A stretch of DNA of 64,000 bases from VRUE01 sp035693025 (GCA_035693025.1 DASSHI010000035.1:1-64000), one strand, 5' to 3'; positions 1 to 8,852 are shown, numbered from the stretch's first letter. The notes: generated by a model from the sequence alone, not told the origin. Program-made: numbers and translations.

Positions 1-1
1 C

Positions 2-265
2 CCCGACAAGGTCCCGATCCTCTCGGACCTTCGCGAAAGCGGAAGCATAGAACAGGATGCAGATATCGTGTCTTTCATTTACCGCGACGAGTACTACAAC
101 AAGGAGAGCGAGCGGCCGGGGGAGGCGGACCTGGTCATCGCCAAGCACAGGAACGGGCCGATCGGCACCGTGCCGCTGGCCTTCCAGGATCAGTTCCCGA
201 AGTTCGTCAACCTGGCGAGCCCGCAGTACGGAGGCGTCGAGGACGCACACGGTGAGGCCGCGTGA
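2..265 (+). CDS. dnaB: Replicative DNA helicase DnaB, C-terminal end (partial)
   Basis: Only the last 87 residues are in the window; the gene begins to the left. The reading frame contains the highly conserved DnaB C-terminus: DLRESGSIEQDAD, then FIYRDEYYN, then ADLVIAKHRNGPIGTV, which belongs to the RecA-like motor domain that unwinds DNA ahead of the replisome. After that motif the protein has a short tail of roughly 25 residues. The TGA stop shares bases with the GTG start of the next gene (GTGA overlap), so the two are probably translationally coupled. Identity is certain; only the missing N-terminus limits the annotation. Confidence 0.95.
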   Translation, partial: PDKVPILSDLRESGSIEQDADIVSFIYRDEYYNKESERPGEADLVIAKHRNGPIGTVPLAFQDQFPKFVNLASPQYGGVEDAHGEAA

Positions 266-1143
266 GCGACGATCAAGCTCCGAAGCGGGGACCGCTCGGC
301 GGGCTGCGAGCCGCATTGCCGGAGGACCCCCCGGCCGACCGTGATCCGCTCGGCGCCGTGCTGCCGGGCGCGGGCGGGATCGGGGTGCCGCAGCAGGGCG
401 CCGAGATCGAGGTCCGGGCGAGCTGTTCGGTGGGCGTCTGCGACGGATCGGGGTGGATCGTCGGCCCCGATGACGATGCGCGGCCCTGCGAATGCCGCAA
501 GCGCCGGATCGAGAAGGCCCGATCGAGCGGCCTCAAGGGCTCGCTGCCGAAGCGCTACCGCGGCGTCTCGTTCGAGCGGCCGCCGGTCTCGGACATGGCC
601 CGCCAGCCGGGGCTGAGCGCGACCGTCGGGGCGGTGCGGCGCTACTGCGAGGGGATCGACGAGCAGCTCGACGCCGGTCACGGCCTGTGGCTGATGGGCG
701 GCCCCGGCACCGGCAAGACGACGCTTGCGATGCTCGCCTCCAAGGCCGCGATCGATGCCGGCCGGTCGGTGGCGATCTATTCGACTCCGGCGCTGCTGGC
801 ACGGATCCGCCAGACGTTCGACGCCGAGGCCGGGCAGGACGGCTACCTCGCCTTCTTCGACCGGCTCGTTTCAGTCGACCTGCTTCACCTCGACGATCTC
901 GGCGCCGAGCGGAGCACCGATTGGGTGCTCGAGCAGCTCTATGCGATCGTCGATCGCCGCTACAACGACCAGCGCTCGATCGTCTTCACCACGAACCTCG
1001 AGGAGCCGGAGCTGACCGAACAGGTCGGGGCCCGGACCGTCTCCCGCCTGGTCGAGATGTGCGACGGAAACCCGCTGCCACTGTTCGGGCAGGATCGGCG
1101 CGTCGAGATGGCGCCCGGTGCGGCCCCTCCGCAACCTTCATAA
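262..1143 (+). CDS. DnaC/DnaI-like AAA+ ATPase, probable helicase loader
   Basis: A 293-residue ATPase starting at a GTG that overlaps the dnaB stop. Residues 140-260 form an AAA+ domain: Walker A GGPGTGKTT (about 146-154), Walker B LLHLDD (about 207-212), sensor-1 FTTN (about 243-246) and an arginine-containing C-terminal part. Residues 55-78 hold four cysteines (CSVGVC then CEC with a preceding P), a likely zinc site like the N-terminal region of DnaI-type loaders. Proteins of this family bind DnaB and deliver it to DNA. Direct coupling to dnaB supports a replication role rather than the IstB transposition role of related ATPases. No transposase is nearby. A dciA gene also exists at 62529, which is unusual. 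Confidence 0.82.
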   Translation: MSDDQAPKRGPLGGLRAALPEDPPADRDPLGAVLPGAGGIGVPQQGAEIEVRASCSVGVCDGSGWIVGPDDDARPCECRKRRIEKARSSGLKGSLPKRYRGVSFERPPVSDMARQPGLSATVGAVRRYCEGIDEQLDAGHGLWLMGGPGTGKTTLAMLASKAAIDAGRSVAIYSTPALLARIRQTFDAEAGQDGYLAFFDRLVSVDLLHLDDLGAERSTDWVLEQLYAIVDRRYNDQRSIVFTTNLEEPELTEQVGARTVSRLVEMCDGNPLPLFGQDRRVEMAPGAAPPQPS

Positions 1144-1152
1144 TCGGCCGTC

Positions 1153-2523
1153 ATGCCGGGACTGGTGATCGTAGGCGCCCAATGGGGCGACGAGGGCAAG
1201 GGCAAGGTGACCGACCTGCTCGCGGAGCGGGCCGACGTCGTCGTGCGCTTCCAGGGCGGCAACAACGCCGGCCACACGATCGTCCGCGACGGCGAGGAGT
1301 TCAAGCTGCACCTGATTCCCTCCGGGATCCTGCACCCGGGGACCCTGTGCGCGATCGGTAACGGCGTCGTCATTGATCCGAAGGTGCTCACCGACGAGAT
1401 CGAGAGCCTGAAGCGGCGCGGCGTGCCCGCCGCCAACCTGCGGATCTCCTCCAACGCACACATGATCATGCCCTACCACGTGCTTCTCGATACGGCCGGG
1501 GAGGCGCAGCTCGGCAGCCGTAAGATCGGCACGACCAAGCGTGGCATCGGGCCCTGCTACGCCGACAAGTCGGCCCGGCTCGGGATCCGGGTGCAGGACC
1601 TGCTCGACGAGAAGATCCTGCGCAAGAAGATCATGGCCGCGCTGGAGCCCAAGCAGCAGGCGCTGCGCGAACTGTCGGTACAGCGACGCAAGCTGCGCAA
1701 GGAGGCCGGCGAGGGGGCGCGAGAGGGTGCCGACCACTCCGTCGCCGAGGCCCCGGATCCGCGCTTGGACCTGCACGCCATGACCGAGGAGTTCACGGGC
1801 TACGGGCACCGGCTCGAGCCCCACATCGCCGATACCGCGCGGCTCTGCTGGGACGAGCTCGACAACGGCCGAACGGTCCTCTTCGAGGGGGCCCAGGCGA
1901 CCCTGCTGGATCTCGACCACGGCACCTATCCATTCGTCACCTCCTCCAACCCGATCGCCGGCGCCGCCACCGTCGGCGCCGGCATCGGCCCGACCGACAT
2001 CAGCGAGGTCTGGGGCGTGGCCAAGGCCTACGCGACCCGGGTCGGCGCCGGGCCCTTCCCGACCGAGCTGGAAGACGAGGTCGGCCGCCACCTGCTCGAG
2101 CGCGGCCACGAGTACGGCACGACGACCGGCCGCGAGCGGCGCTGCGGCTGGATGGACCTGGTCGCTCTGCGCTATGCCGTGCGCCTCAACCGGATGAGCG
2201 CGCTGACGATCACCAAGCTCGACGTGCTGGGCGGCCTCGACCCGTTGTGCGTCGCCGTGCGCTACCGGTCGCGAGAGGGGGCGGTGCTCGACACCTTCCC
2301 CTACCACCAGTCGATCCTGCACTCGGCCACACCGGAGTACGAGGAGCTGCCCGGCTTCGAGGCCGACCTGACCGAGTGTCGCAGCGAGGCCGACCTGCCG
2401 GTCCAAGCGCGCGCCTACCTGGACTTCATCGCCGACTTCGTCGGCGTGCCGATCCGCCTCGTCGGCGTCGGCCCAGGGCGCGAGCAGGTCGTATGGATTG
2501 GCGGAAACCCCGGCGTGCTCTAA
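1153..2523 (+). CDS. purA: Adenylosuccinate synthetase
   Basis: PurA condenses IMP with aspartate using GTP, the first committed step from IMP to AMP, in the cytoplasm. The N-terminus has the diagnostic GAQWGDEGKGK P-loop and GGNNAGHTI; later come TTKRGIGPCY, FEGAQATLLDLDHGTYPFVTSS, and TRVGAGPFPTE. At 456 residues it is longer than the usual ~430 because of a charged segment at about residues 177-202 (REGADHSVAEAPDP region). The ATG lies 9 bases after the upstream ATPase gene, so it may belong to the dnaB operon. The next gene starts within 10 bases of its stop but has its own -10-like box. Confidence 0.97.
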   Translation: MPGLVIVGAQWGDEGKGKVTDLLAERADVVVRFQGGNNAGHTIVRDGEEFKLHLIPSGILHPGTLCAIGNGVVIDPKVLTDEIESLKRRGVPAANLRISSNAHMIMPYHVLLDTAGEAQLGSRKIGTTKRGIGPCYADKSARLGIRVQDLLDEKILRKKIMAALEPKQQALRELSVQRRKLRKEAGEGAREGADHSVAEAPDPRLDLHAMTEEFTGYGHRLEPHIADTARLCWDELDNGRTVLFEGAQATLLDLDHGTYPFVTSSNPIAGAATVGAGIGPTDISEVWGVAKAYATRVGAGPFPTELEDEVGRHLLERGHEYGTTTGRERRCGWMDLVALRYAVRLNRMSALTITKLDVLGGLDPLCVAVRYRSREGAVLDTFPYHQSILHSATPEYEELPGFEADLTECRSEADLPVQARAYLDFIADFVGVPIRLVGVGPGREQVVWIGGNPGVL

Positions 2524-2532
2524 AGTCCATGC

Positions 2533-3216
2533 GTGGCTTCCGGTAGACGCACCGCCAACGAGCGGCTGCCCCGGGGCCGTCACGGGCTACCGCGGGAGGC
2601 GGTGACGGAGTCCCAGCGGCGGCGAATCCTGCAAGCGATGATCGAAGTCGTCGCCGAGCGGGGATATCCAGAGACGCGCGTGGTCGACGTCATCGGCGTC
2701 GCCGGGGTCTCGAGGAAGACCTTCTACGAGCTCTTCGCCAGCAAGGAGGACTGCTTCCTCGCCGCCTACGACGTATTGCTGGGCAACCTGCTCGGCGACA
2801 CCGCACGAGGCTTCGAGTCCAAGCCGGGAGCGCCCTGGGCAGAGCGCGTGGCGGGCGGCATGGGGGAGCTGTTGAAACACCTTGCCGAGCACCCGGACGA
2901 GGGCCGCTTCGCGATCGTCGAGGTGCTCGCCGCCGGCCCTAAGGCGCTTGCGCGACGCGACGCGGCCCTCCGGCAGTTCACCGGGTTTCTAGATGCGGGC
3001 CGGGCGGAGACGTCGGTGGAGCTGCCGGGAATCACCTCGCTCTCGCTCGCCGGCGGGATCAACGAGCTGCTCTACAGCGAGATCCTCCACGGCGCGTCGG
3101 CCCGCCTGCCGAGCAGGCTGCCGGACCTGATGTTCTGGATAACGCTGCCGTTCCTGGGCCCGGAGGGCGCCGCCGAGGAGCGGGAGCGGACGCGCCTCTC
3201 GATGCTCGAGAGCTGA
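2533..3216 (+). CDS. TetR/AcrR-family transcriptional regulator
   Basis: 227 residues. A TetR-type helix-turn-helix occupies about residues 30-75: ILQAMIEVVAERGYPETRV followed by VAGVSRKTFYELFASKEDCF, with the typical T/S-R-K-T-F-Y recognition helix. The rest is a helical ligand-binding domain with no recognisable ligand signature. The start is GTG: the only in-frame candidate before the HTH with context. The hexamer TAAAGT ends 6 bases before it and overlaps the purA stop codon, a pattern expected of a leaderless transcript. It lies upstream of two secreted paralogs and may control them or other envelope genes, which is an inference from position only. Confidence 0.85.
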   Translation: MASGRRTANERLPRGRHGLPREAVTESQRRRILQAMIEVVAERGYPETRVVDVIGVAGVSRKTFYELFASKEDCFLAAYDVLLGNLLGDTARGFESKPGAPWAERVAGGMGELLKHLAEHPDEGRFAIVEVLAAGPKALARRDAALRQFTGFLDAGRAETSVELPGITSLSLAGGINELLYSEILHGASARLPSRLPDLMFWITLPFLGPEGAAEERERTRLSMLES

Positions 3217-3357
3217 ACTTCGCCGGCCTCCGCTCCTTTGACCCGCGGCCCGGGTTGTTACGAACACCGGGGCGGGTAACCGACCACCGGTGGGCTATCA
3301 AGCTTTCTATCGGAGCCGGCGTGCTTTGCCGACTCCACAAAGGAGAGAGAAATCGAC

Positions 3358-4164
3358 ATGCGTAGAAACCTCGTCCTCGTGCTCGCTCTCAGCGCGGCGC
3401 TGGCCGTCGGAGCGGCGACCGTCGCCGGCGCGACGCAGATAACGCTGCGCGCGGGCAACCTGATCCTGACCTTCGGCGGCAACGTGATGCCGAAGAAGCT
3501 GCCGCGCCACCACTTCGCGCCGGCGAGCGCCCAGGTCTTCGGCAAGGTCAAGACCTCGGACGGAACCCATCCTTCGGCCTTCCGCGAAGCGACCTTCGAC
3601 ATCGACCGCAACGTCCTGGTCAACTCGACGGGTCTGCCGATCTGCCGTCCCGGCCAGCTCGAGGCGCGCGACACCAAGGCCGCGAAGCGGGTCTGCGGCA
3701 AGACGATCGTCGGCAGCGGCCACGCCGACGCTGAGATCGCCTTTCCCGAACAGGCGCCGATCAAGGTGCCGAGCCCGCTGCTTGTCTTCAACGGCGGCAC
3801 CCACGACGGCACGACGAAGCTGCTGATCCACACGTTCATCACGGTCCCGGTCCCGGCTGCGATCGTCACGCAGGTGACGCTCAAGCGGGAGCACAAGGGC
3901 CGCTTCGGCCTGCACGGCATCGCCAAGGTCCCGGTGATCGCCGGCGGCAGCGGCTCCGCGCTCGACTTCAGCTTTAAGCTCAAGCGCTCCTACCGCTTCA
4001 AGGGCCACAAGCGGAGCTTCCTGATGGCCCGCTGCCCGGACGGCAAGTTCAGGGTGCGGACGACGAAGACTCTCTTCCGCAACGAAGCCCAGACGCCGGG
4101 AGTGGCCGCGCAGACCGTGCTCGCGGGTGCCCTGGCGACTCCCTGCAAGCCTGGGAGAGGCTGA
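3358..4164 (+). CDS. Secreted four-cysteine protein, paralog 1 of 5
   Basis: 268 residues with a Sec signal peptide (RR then a hydrophobic core, cleavage probably after AGA near residue 25). I do not recognise a named family. The mature part shares conserved blocks with four other proteins in this window: LPxxxxAP, KTSDGTHPS, GLPICRPGQLEARDT, IVGSGHAD, PLLVFNGG, GRFG, GSGS, YRFKGHKRSF, CPDGKF and a final Cys near the C-terminus. Four cysteines (LPIC, RVC, ARC, TPC contexts) are at equivalent places in all five copies, suggesting two disulfides in an exported, mostly beta protein. A good AGGAGA ribosome site precedes the ATG. It is closest to the next gene, about two thirds identical by eye. 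Confidence 0.8.
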   Translation: MRRNLVLVLALSAALAVGAATVAGATQITLRAGNLILTFGGNVMPKKLPRHHFAPASAQVFGKVKTSDGTHPSAFREATFDIDRNVLVNSTGLPICRPGQLEARDTKAAKRVCGKTIVGSGHADAEIAFPEQAPIKVPSPLLVFNGGTHDGTTKLLIHTFITVPVPAAIVTQVTLKREHKGRFGLHGIAKVPVIAGGSGSALDFSFKLKRSYRFKGHKRSFLMARCPDGKFRVRTTKTLFRNEAQTPGVAAQTVLAGALATPCKPGRG

Positions 4165-4279
4165 CCCTTCTTCGTGGCTTCATTCCCGCGAAACCCTGCA
4201 CTGCTAGCTTTGCAGCGGGATTTAACATGGCGTTTCAACGGCCGCGGCTCGAACCGGGCAGGGCCAAAAGGAGAGAAGA

Positions 4280-5074
4280 ATGCGAAGAAAACTCATGCTG
4301 GCGCTCGTCGGAGCGGCGATCGCCTCTCTGGCGGTCGCGGCCGTCGCGAGCGCGGTGAGCACGACGCTGCGGGCGGGCGACCTCGTCGTCACCTTCGGCG
4401 GCACCACCTCGCCGAAGGCGCTGCCGAAGAACAAGTACGTGCCCGTGACCACGCACATCTTCGGCAAGATCAAAACCACCGACGGCACCCATCCCTCGGC
4501 GTTCAGGGAAGCCGCGGTGAACATCGACAAGGACGTGAAAATCAACGTCAAGGGCTACCCGGTTTGCAAAGCCGGCCAGCTCGAGGCGCGCGACACCAAG
4601 GCCGCGAAAAAGGTCTGCGGCAAGACGATCCTCGGCGAAGGCAAGGCCGACGCTGAGATCGCCTTCCCGGAACAGAGGCCGATCGAGGTGCCAAGCCCGC
4701 TGCTCGTCTTCAACGGCGGCGAAAAGGGCGGCAAAGTCACGCTGCTGATCCACACGTTCATCACCGTTCCCGTTCCGGCGGCGATCGTCACCACGGTCAC
4801 GATCAAGCGCTCCGGCAGCGGCCTCAAGTCGATCGCCAAAATCCCCGTGATCGCCGGCGGCAGCGGCTCCGCGCTTGACTTCGATTTCAAGCTCGGCAAG
4901 ACCTACACCTACAAGGGCAAGAAGGTCGGCTACTTCGAAGCCAAATGCCCGGACGGCGTGTTCAAGGTCAGCGCTCCGAAGGTCATATTCAAAAACGAAG
5001 CCCATGAAGCCGGCGCGCAGCCCGTGACGGTTCTCAAGGGTGGGCTCGCGGTTCCCTGCACGCCCAAGGGCTGA
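4280..5074 (+). CDS. Secreted four-cysteine protein, paralog 2 of 5
   Basis: 264 residues, a tandem duplicate of the gene just upstream. The signal peptide ends near residue 25 (ASA). It keeps the same blocks: GGTTSPKALPKNKY, KTTDGTHPSAFREA, CKAGQLEARDTKAAKKVCGKTI (as separate conserved segments), FPEQRPIEVPSP, LLVFNGG, HTFITVPVPAAIV, IPVIAGGSGSALDFDF and YTYKGKKVGYFEAKCPDG. The four family cysteines are conserved. An AAGGAGAG ribosome site stands before the ATG. The pair ends at a strong hairpin terminator, so the two genes form a small unit. Function is unknown; export to the cell envelope is the only safe statement. Confidence 0.8.
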   Translation: MRRKLMLALVGAAIASLAVAAVASAVSTTLRAGDLVVTFGGTTSPKALPKNKYVPVTTHIFGKIKTTDGTHPSAFREAAVNIDKDVKINVKGYPVCKAGQLEARDTKAAKKVCGKTILGEGKADAEIAFPEQRPIEVPSPLLVFNGGEKGGKVTLLIHTFITVPVPAAIVTTVTIKRSGSGLKSIAKIPVIAGGSGSALDFDFKLGKTYTYKGKKVGYFEAKCPDGVFKVSAPKVIFKNEAHEAGAQPVTVLKGGLAVPCTPKG

Positions 5075-5115
5075 CAGGCAAAACAGCGGTCCGACCCACC
5101 ACACGGCGGGTCACG

Positions 5116-5144
5116 AAAGGGGCGGCCTTCGGGCCGCCCCTTTT
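5116..5144 (+). terminator. Rho-independent terminator after the paralog pair
   Basis: A 12-bp perfect stem AAAGGGGCGGCC with a TTCG tetraloop and its complement ending in TTTT. It follows the second secreted paralog by about 40 bases. The symmetrical A and T runs mean it could also stop transcription arriving from the right, where a minus-strand gene ends at 5205. Confidence 0.9.
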
Positions 5145-5204
5145 ACGTGCATTGCAGCTTGTGGCGAAAGAAGCCTTGACCGTCAGGTGCTTCGTCGAAC
5201 GCGG

Positions 5205-5492
5205 TCACCTGGCCGCGGCCTTGAGTCGATAGGGCACATCGAAGGCTTCCCGCCGCGATGTGGCTTGGCCGGCCTCGGCCGGAACGGGTTCCACCACGTC
5301 GAACGCTTCCAGAACCCGCAGATGGTGGACAGCTTCCCACATTGTGATGTGCCGACCGTCGAGCACATCGACTAGGCCGATGGCCGAGAGCGGCTCGCCG
5401 ATCCAGCGGAACACTTCAAGGATCGGCACCCGGGATGGATGATCTGCCTTCTTGGGAACGGACGCCCAAAATTTCTCGAAGTCGGCGTTCAC
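5205..5492 (-). CDS. Small winged-helix-like protein
   Basis: 95 residues if it starts at the GTG complementary to 5490-5492, which has a GGAG motif about 7 bases upstream; the open frame continues upstream to 5621 but that part is low-complexity and arginine-rich, so I prefer the internal start. The sequence NADFEKFWASVPKKADHPSR then VPILEVFRWIGEPLSAIGLVDVL resembles an ArsR-type winged helix: a first helix on resetting cell growth genes, a turn at GEPLSAIGL, and a predicted recognition helix TMWEAVHHLRVLEAF. It is an orphan gene flanked by non-coding DNA. A transcription factor role is likely but the target is unknown. Confidence 0.55.
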   Translation of the reverse strand: MNADFEKFWASVPKKADHPSRVPILEVFRWIGEPLSAIGLVDVLDGRHITMWEAVHHLRVLEAFDVVEPVPAEAGQATSRREAFDVPYRLKAAAR

Positions 5493-5968
5493 GCGGGCTC
5501 CGCGGAGCGGACCGCATGCCGTAGGCATCCGCTCGATTCGTTGACGAGAACGGGGCGGGGAACAACGGCCCCGCCGCCCGAGAACTCGATTAGGGTGCTG
5601 CCACCCTTTGGCATAAAGCAAACGCTAAGCGGGCAACTTGACCTGATCAATTCACGCAGTGAAGGCCAGAGCTCACGCAATTCGGAGGTTCGAGGTAATG
5701 GGTTGCGCTATAGCCCGGGCGAGCGAAGTTTGCTCGGACCCCAGGCCATAGCGCTTGAGGCCAGGCGGCTAGCCGGCCTTGTTGATCGATACGACCGGCA
5801 AGGCCGCGTCACACGCTGCGAGCTTCATTGTCTCACCTCCCGCTGGATATACATATAGATCTCCTTAGTAAAACTATCGAGAGAGGCGATTGAGAACTAC
5901 TACGGTTTCGTCTCGATATGCAGCTAGACTTGCGCGCTCGACGAGATGTGATCGCTAGGGGGTCCCGT
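5493..5968. other. 476-bp non-coding stretch between divergent winged-helix genes
   Basis: No convincing gene on either strand; open frames here are short and lack family-like sequence. The stretch is visibly richer in A and T than its surroundings, especially 5830-5900. It contains an imperfect hairpin at 5705-5754 and presumably the promoters of both flanking genes. Nothing else is recognised. Confidence 0.5.
5705..5754. repeat. Imperfect inverted repeat
   Basis: GCGCTATAGCCCGGG pairs with CCCAGGCCATAGCGC with two substitutions or wobble pairs, and an inner CGAGC/GCTCG stem sits in the loop. There is no T run, so it is not a standard terminator. It may be a structured leader or a decayed extragenic palindrome. 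Confidence 0.4.
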
Positions 5969-7210
5969 GTGGCTGCACGACTTGCGATGGGGGTAAATGC
6001 CCGAGAGCGGCTACGCCGACTCTCGGTCGTCTTCGCGGTCGAACTACGCATGAGGATCGTCATCGAGCTGTACATGCGCGAGATGAGCGCCCTGCAGTTC
6101 TACGAGCAGTTCGGCGGGGGTTCGTCCACCCGTGTAAGCCAGAACTTCACTCGGTTGGCCAGGGAAGGCTGGCTTCGCTACCTCTACAGCAAAGGGCCGG
6201 GAGGTGCCCGACGTGGAGGCAAGGAGGACTTCTATCGTGCGACCGAACTGCCGTTCATCGACGCCGAGAGCTGGGCGCTTGTTCCGTTCTCGGTGCGGGC
6301 GATCTGTACCTGGAACTTTCTCAAGCAGGTCATGCCGAGACTGCAGGGCGATCTCGAAGCGACAGCCAAGGGCGCGACCTACAGCCACGAGTTGAGCTGC
6401 ACTACGTTCCTGCTTGACGAAGAAGGCTGGTATCGATCTGCGGCGGCCGTTAGCGACCAGTTCGCACACCTGTTTGAGGAGCAGGAGGATTCCCGTCGCC
6501 GCGCTCTCCATAGCGGCGAGGAGTTGATCAGGACCGACGTATTCCTGATCGCCTTCGAGTCCCTCAGTAGCGGCGCAGAGTCGCCAGTAGTCGATCGACT
6601 CGTGGAGTGCCAGCGAGAACCGATTGCACCTTTTCCACAGCGACTCGCACCGATCCTCCAAGACGACAAGCGCCTAGAGATAATTGCGGAGTCCAACCGA
6701 CAGGAAATAAGCGTGCCGAAGTTTCACCGCGAGGTTGGAGGGGTGAGCCGGGCGGCGCTCGGACGCCGGTTCAAAGGTCTTGAAGGCGGCGGCTGGCTGG
6801 CGAAGGCACGGCTTGAGAGCGGCGGGAGGCGGCGCGCTGGCGTCGAGCAGTTCTACCGAGCGACCAAACCGATGATTCGCAACTTCGACCCCAACACCGA
6901 TTCCCTCAGCCAACTCATCGGAACAGGGGCTTGGCGGGCCTTTGAGGATCTCTGCGAGCTTGCCAAGGAGGCACTGGTCGCAGGCACTTTCGACAAACGC
7001 ACGGAGCGTTGCCTGAGTTGGTCGTTGATCAGGCTGGATAGACAGGGCTGGGAAAGCGTCATCGTGGGCATTGAATCTCTTCGTGAATTCATTGCCGACG
7101 AACAGGAGCAAGCGAAGCTGCGGATCGCTAAATCCAGCGAGAAGCCGATTCCGCTGACGGTTGGCTTGGCAGCATTCGAGGCCCCGAAGGAATCCGTCAA
7201 AGCGCCCTAA
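5969..7210 (+). CDS. Tandem-duplicated winged-helix protein
   Basis: 413 residues from a GTG preceded by AGGGGG at 6-base spacing; upstream ATG 5918 has no ribosome site. The protein is an internal duplication. Half 1 has FYEQFGGGSSTRVSQNFTRL, GWLRYLYS, a GGARRGG turn, EDFYRAT, then FLLDEEGW. Half 2 repeats this as FHREVGGVSRAALGRRFKGL, GWLAKARLES, GGRRRAG, EQFYRAT, then IRLDRQGW. Each half looks like a winged helix (wing at the glycine-arginine turn) followed by a helical domain ending in a D/E-rich helix (EEQEDSRRR; ADEQEQAKLR). A two-headed DNA-binding protein is the simplest reading. No neighbours explain its role; it may have been acquired with the small gene at 5205. Confidence 0.6.
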   Translation: MAARLAMGVNARERLRRLSVVFAVELRMRIVIELYMREMSALQFYEQFGGGSSTRVSQNFTRLAREGWLRYLYSKGPGGARRGGKEDFYRATELPFIDAESWALVPFSVRAICTWNFLKQVMPRLQGDLEATAKGATYSHELSCTTFLLDEEGWYRSAAAVSDQFAHLFEEQEDSRRRALHSGEELIRTDVFLIAFESLSSGAESPVVDRLVECQREPIAPFPQRLAPILQDDKRLEIIAESNRQEISVPKFHREVGGVSRAALGRRFKGLEGGGWLAKARLESGGRRRAGVEQFYRATKPMIRNFDPNTDSLSQLIGTGAWRAFEDLCELAKEALVAGTFDKRTERCLSWSLIRLDRQGWESVIVGIESLREFIADEQEQAKLRIAKSSEKPIPLTVGLAAFEAPKESVKAP

Positions 7211-7304
7211 TCTGGATGCCGACCTCTGCGACCAAGTAGTCGACCTTGCGGTTTTGGGCGCACGTTTCGCCTCAACCGAATCGGATCCGAGACGTAAAGG
7301 CGCT

Positions 7305-8852
7305 TTATTCGCCTTGCTGTTCGAAGGTGTGCTGGTAGATGGTCCCGGAGCCGCTCTGACCGATCGGCGCCAGCGGAGCCTGGGGGCTGCAGCCGGGGGC
7401 GGGGATCGAGGAGGAGTCTTCCTGGCCGGCGAAGGCGTAGCGCTTGAGGCGTTCGAAGAAGTTGCTTGCCTGTTTGGCGTCCCCGCCGGTCCTCTGGATG
7501 AAGGCTTCCTCGTTCGGCGTGTCGGGGTTGAGGTGGGCGGTTATGCCCGAGCTGCACTGGGAGGTGTGGAAGTTGAGCAGGCCCTCGGCGAGGCGTTCGG
7601 CGTAACGCGGCCGGCTGTAGGCGCTGTTGCGGTTGGTGGTCGTGCGGGTGTCGTAGGTGGCCAGCGATTCGGGGCCGAGCGGACCGAGCAGGCGCAGGAC
7701 GTGGATCTGTTCTCCCGAGGCGCTGAGGTGGACCGCGTTGGTCGCCGAGGCCACGTTGCCGAGCAGCGAGGTGAACTCGTTCTTGTAGAGGCTGAGCCCC
7801 GTGACGAGCGGGTTGAGGTTGCGCAGGAAGGGGTCGACCGCCCGCAGTAGGACGGGGAAGTCGCTGCGCAGGAACTTGCGCAGGGAGCCGAACCCGCTGG
7901 GGGCCCGGTCGATCACCGGTTCGAGCCCTTCGAAGAGGCCCTTTGCCTGCGGCGCGAGGCGCGAGAAGGCGATCAGGGTCGGCGAGAGCTGTTCGGCCGC
8001 CGGGACGAGCTGGCGGAACAGCGGGTCGGAGTTGAGCGCGAAGGCCTTCAGGCGGTTGAAGGTGAGTCGCTGCTGGTCCTCGAAGGTGGGGAAGGCGCGG
8101 AACAGGGCTTCGATGTCGCGGTTGCGGGCCGCGGTGGTGCTGAAGACGGCGTTTGAGTTGCGGATCAGCCCGGCGAGCTGGCCTTCGCGGCCCCGCAGGG
8201 CGCGGAAGGTGGTCGTGCCGTTGCGGAACAGCTGCTGCACGGCGCGGCGCTGCGTGTCGAGCAGGCGGAAGAGGCGATCGAATTCGCTGAAGAACGGGTT
8301 GAACTCGGCAAAGGCGGTCGAGAGCGACTGGCCCTGGCCGGCGATCGCGGTGGCGCCTTCCTGCATCCATTCCTGGAAGGCGGCGCGGGTGGGCTTGTCG
8401 AAGGTGCGGAAGATCTCGTCGAGCTGAACCGATTCGGCGACGTTGGCCCTGGGCAGGGCGGCTCCGTCGTGCAGCGTCGGGCCCTGGGAGTCGCCGGGCG
8501 TCAATTCGACGTAGGTCTCGCCGAGCAACGTCTTGGTGCGCAGGATCGCCCGCGTGCCCTTCGGCAGCGGCGCGTACTTGTCTTCGATCGCGATCGTCGC
8601 CTGGGCCTGCTTGCCGTCGGGCGACTCTTCGATGTTCTGGACCTTGCCGACCGAGACGCCGGAGATGCGGACGTCGGACTGCTGGGCCAGCTGGGTCGCC
8701 TCCTGGAAGGGGACCTTGACCTCGTACGGCTTCGCCTTGAAGGGGGTGGGGCCGCCGAAGGTGATCCAGAGGAAGAGCAGGATGCCGAAACAGGACAGGG
8801 CGAAGCCTGCGATGACGAGGAGCTGCGCGGTGCTGGGGGCTTTCTTGCTCAT
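7305..8852 (-). CDS. MCE/MlaD-family protein, sixth gene of the mce cluster
   Basis: 515 residues. An N-terminal membrane anchor (residues 12-32) is followed by the MCE/MlaD domain: VRISGVSVGKV near residue 62-72 and LRTKTLLGETYVELTPG about 40 residues later. MCE proteins form periplasmic or envelope hexamers and tunnels that carry lipids. The remaining ~390 residues are the long helical region and a C-terminal extension typical of actinobacterial Mce proteins. It is the last gene of the operon; its ATG overlaps the stop of the previous gene by ATGA. No terminator is obvious in the 94 bases before the convergent gene that ends at 7210. Confidence 0.88.
   Translation of the reverse strand: MSKKAPSTAQLLVIAGFALSCFGILLFLWITFGGPTPFKAKPYEVKVPFQEATQLAQQSDVRISGVSVGKVQNIEESPDGKQAQATIAIEDKYAPLPKGTRAILRTKTLLGETYVELTPGDSQGPTLHDGAALPRANVAESVQLDEIFRTFDKPTRAAFQEWMQEGATAIAGQGQSLSTAFAEFNPFFSEFDRLFRLLDTQRRAVQQLFRNGTTTFRALRGREGQLAGLIRNSNAVFSTTAARNRDIEALFRAFPTFEDQQRLTFNRLKAFALNSDPLFRQLVPAAEQLSPTLIAFSRLAPQAKGLFEGLEPVIDRAPSGFGSLRKFLRSDFPVLLRAVDPFLRNLNPLVTGLSLYKNEFTSLLGNVASATNAVHLSASGEQIHVLRLLGPLGPESLATYDTRTTTNRNSAYSRPRYAERLAEGLLNFHTSQCSSGITAHLNPDTPNEEAFIQRTGGDAKQASNFFERLKRYAFAGQEDSSSIPAPGCSPQAPLAPIGQSGSGTIYQHTFEQQGE

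Noticed and set aside
1138..2583. A 481-codon open frame antisense to purA
   Set aside because: It mirrors the strong purA coding sequence; the translation is low-complexity and matches no family. High-GC genes routinely give open antisense frames.
5040..5858. Several 60-140-codon open frames in 5.0-5.9 kb
   Set aside because: They cross the terminator and the hairpin region, have arginine-rich or random composition, and lack start signals. Only the 5205-5492 frame looks like protein.
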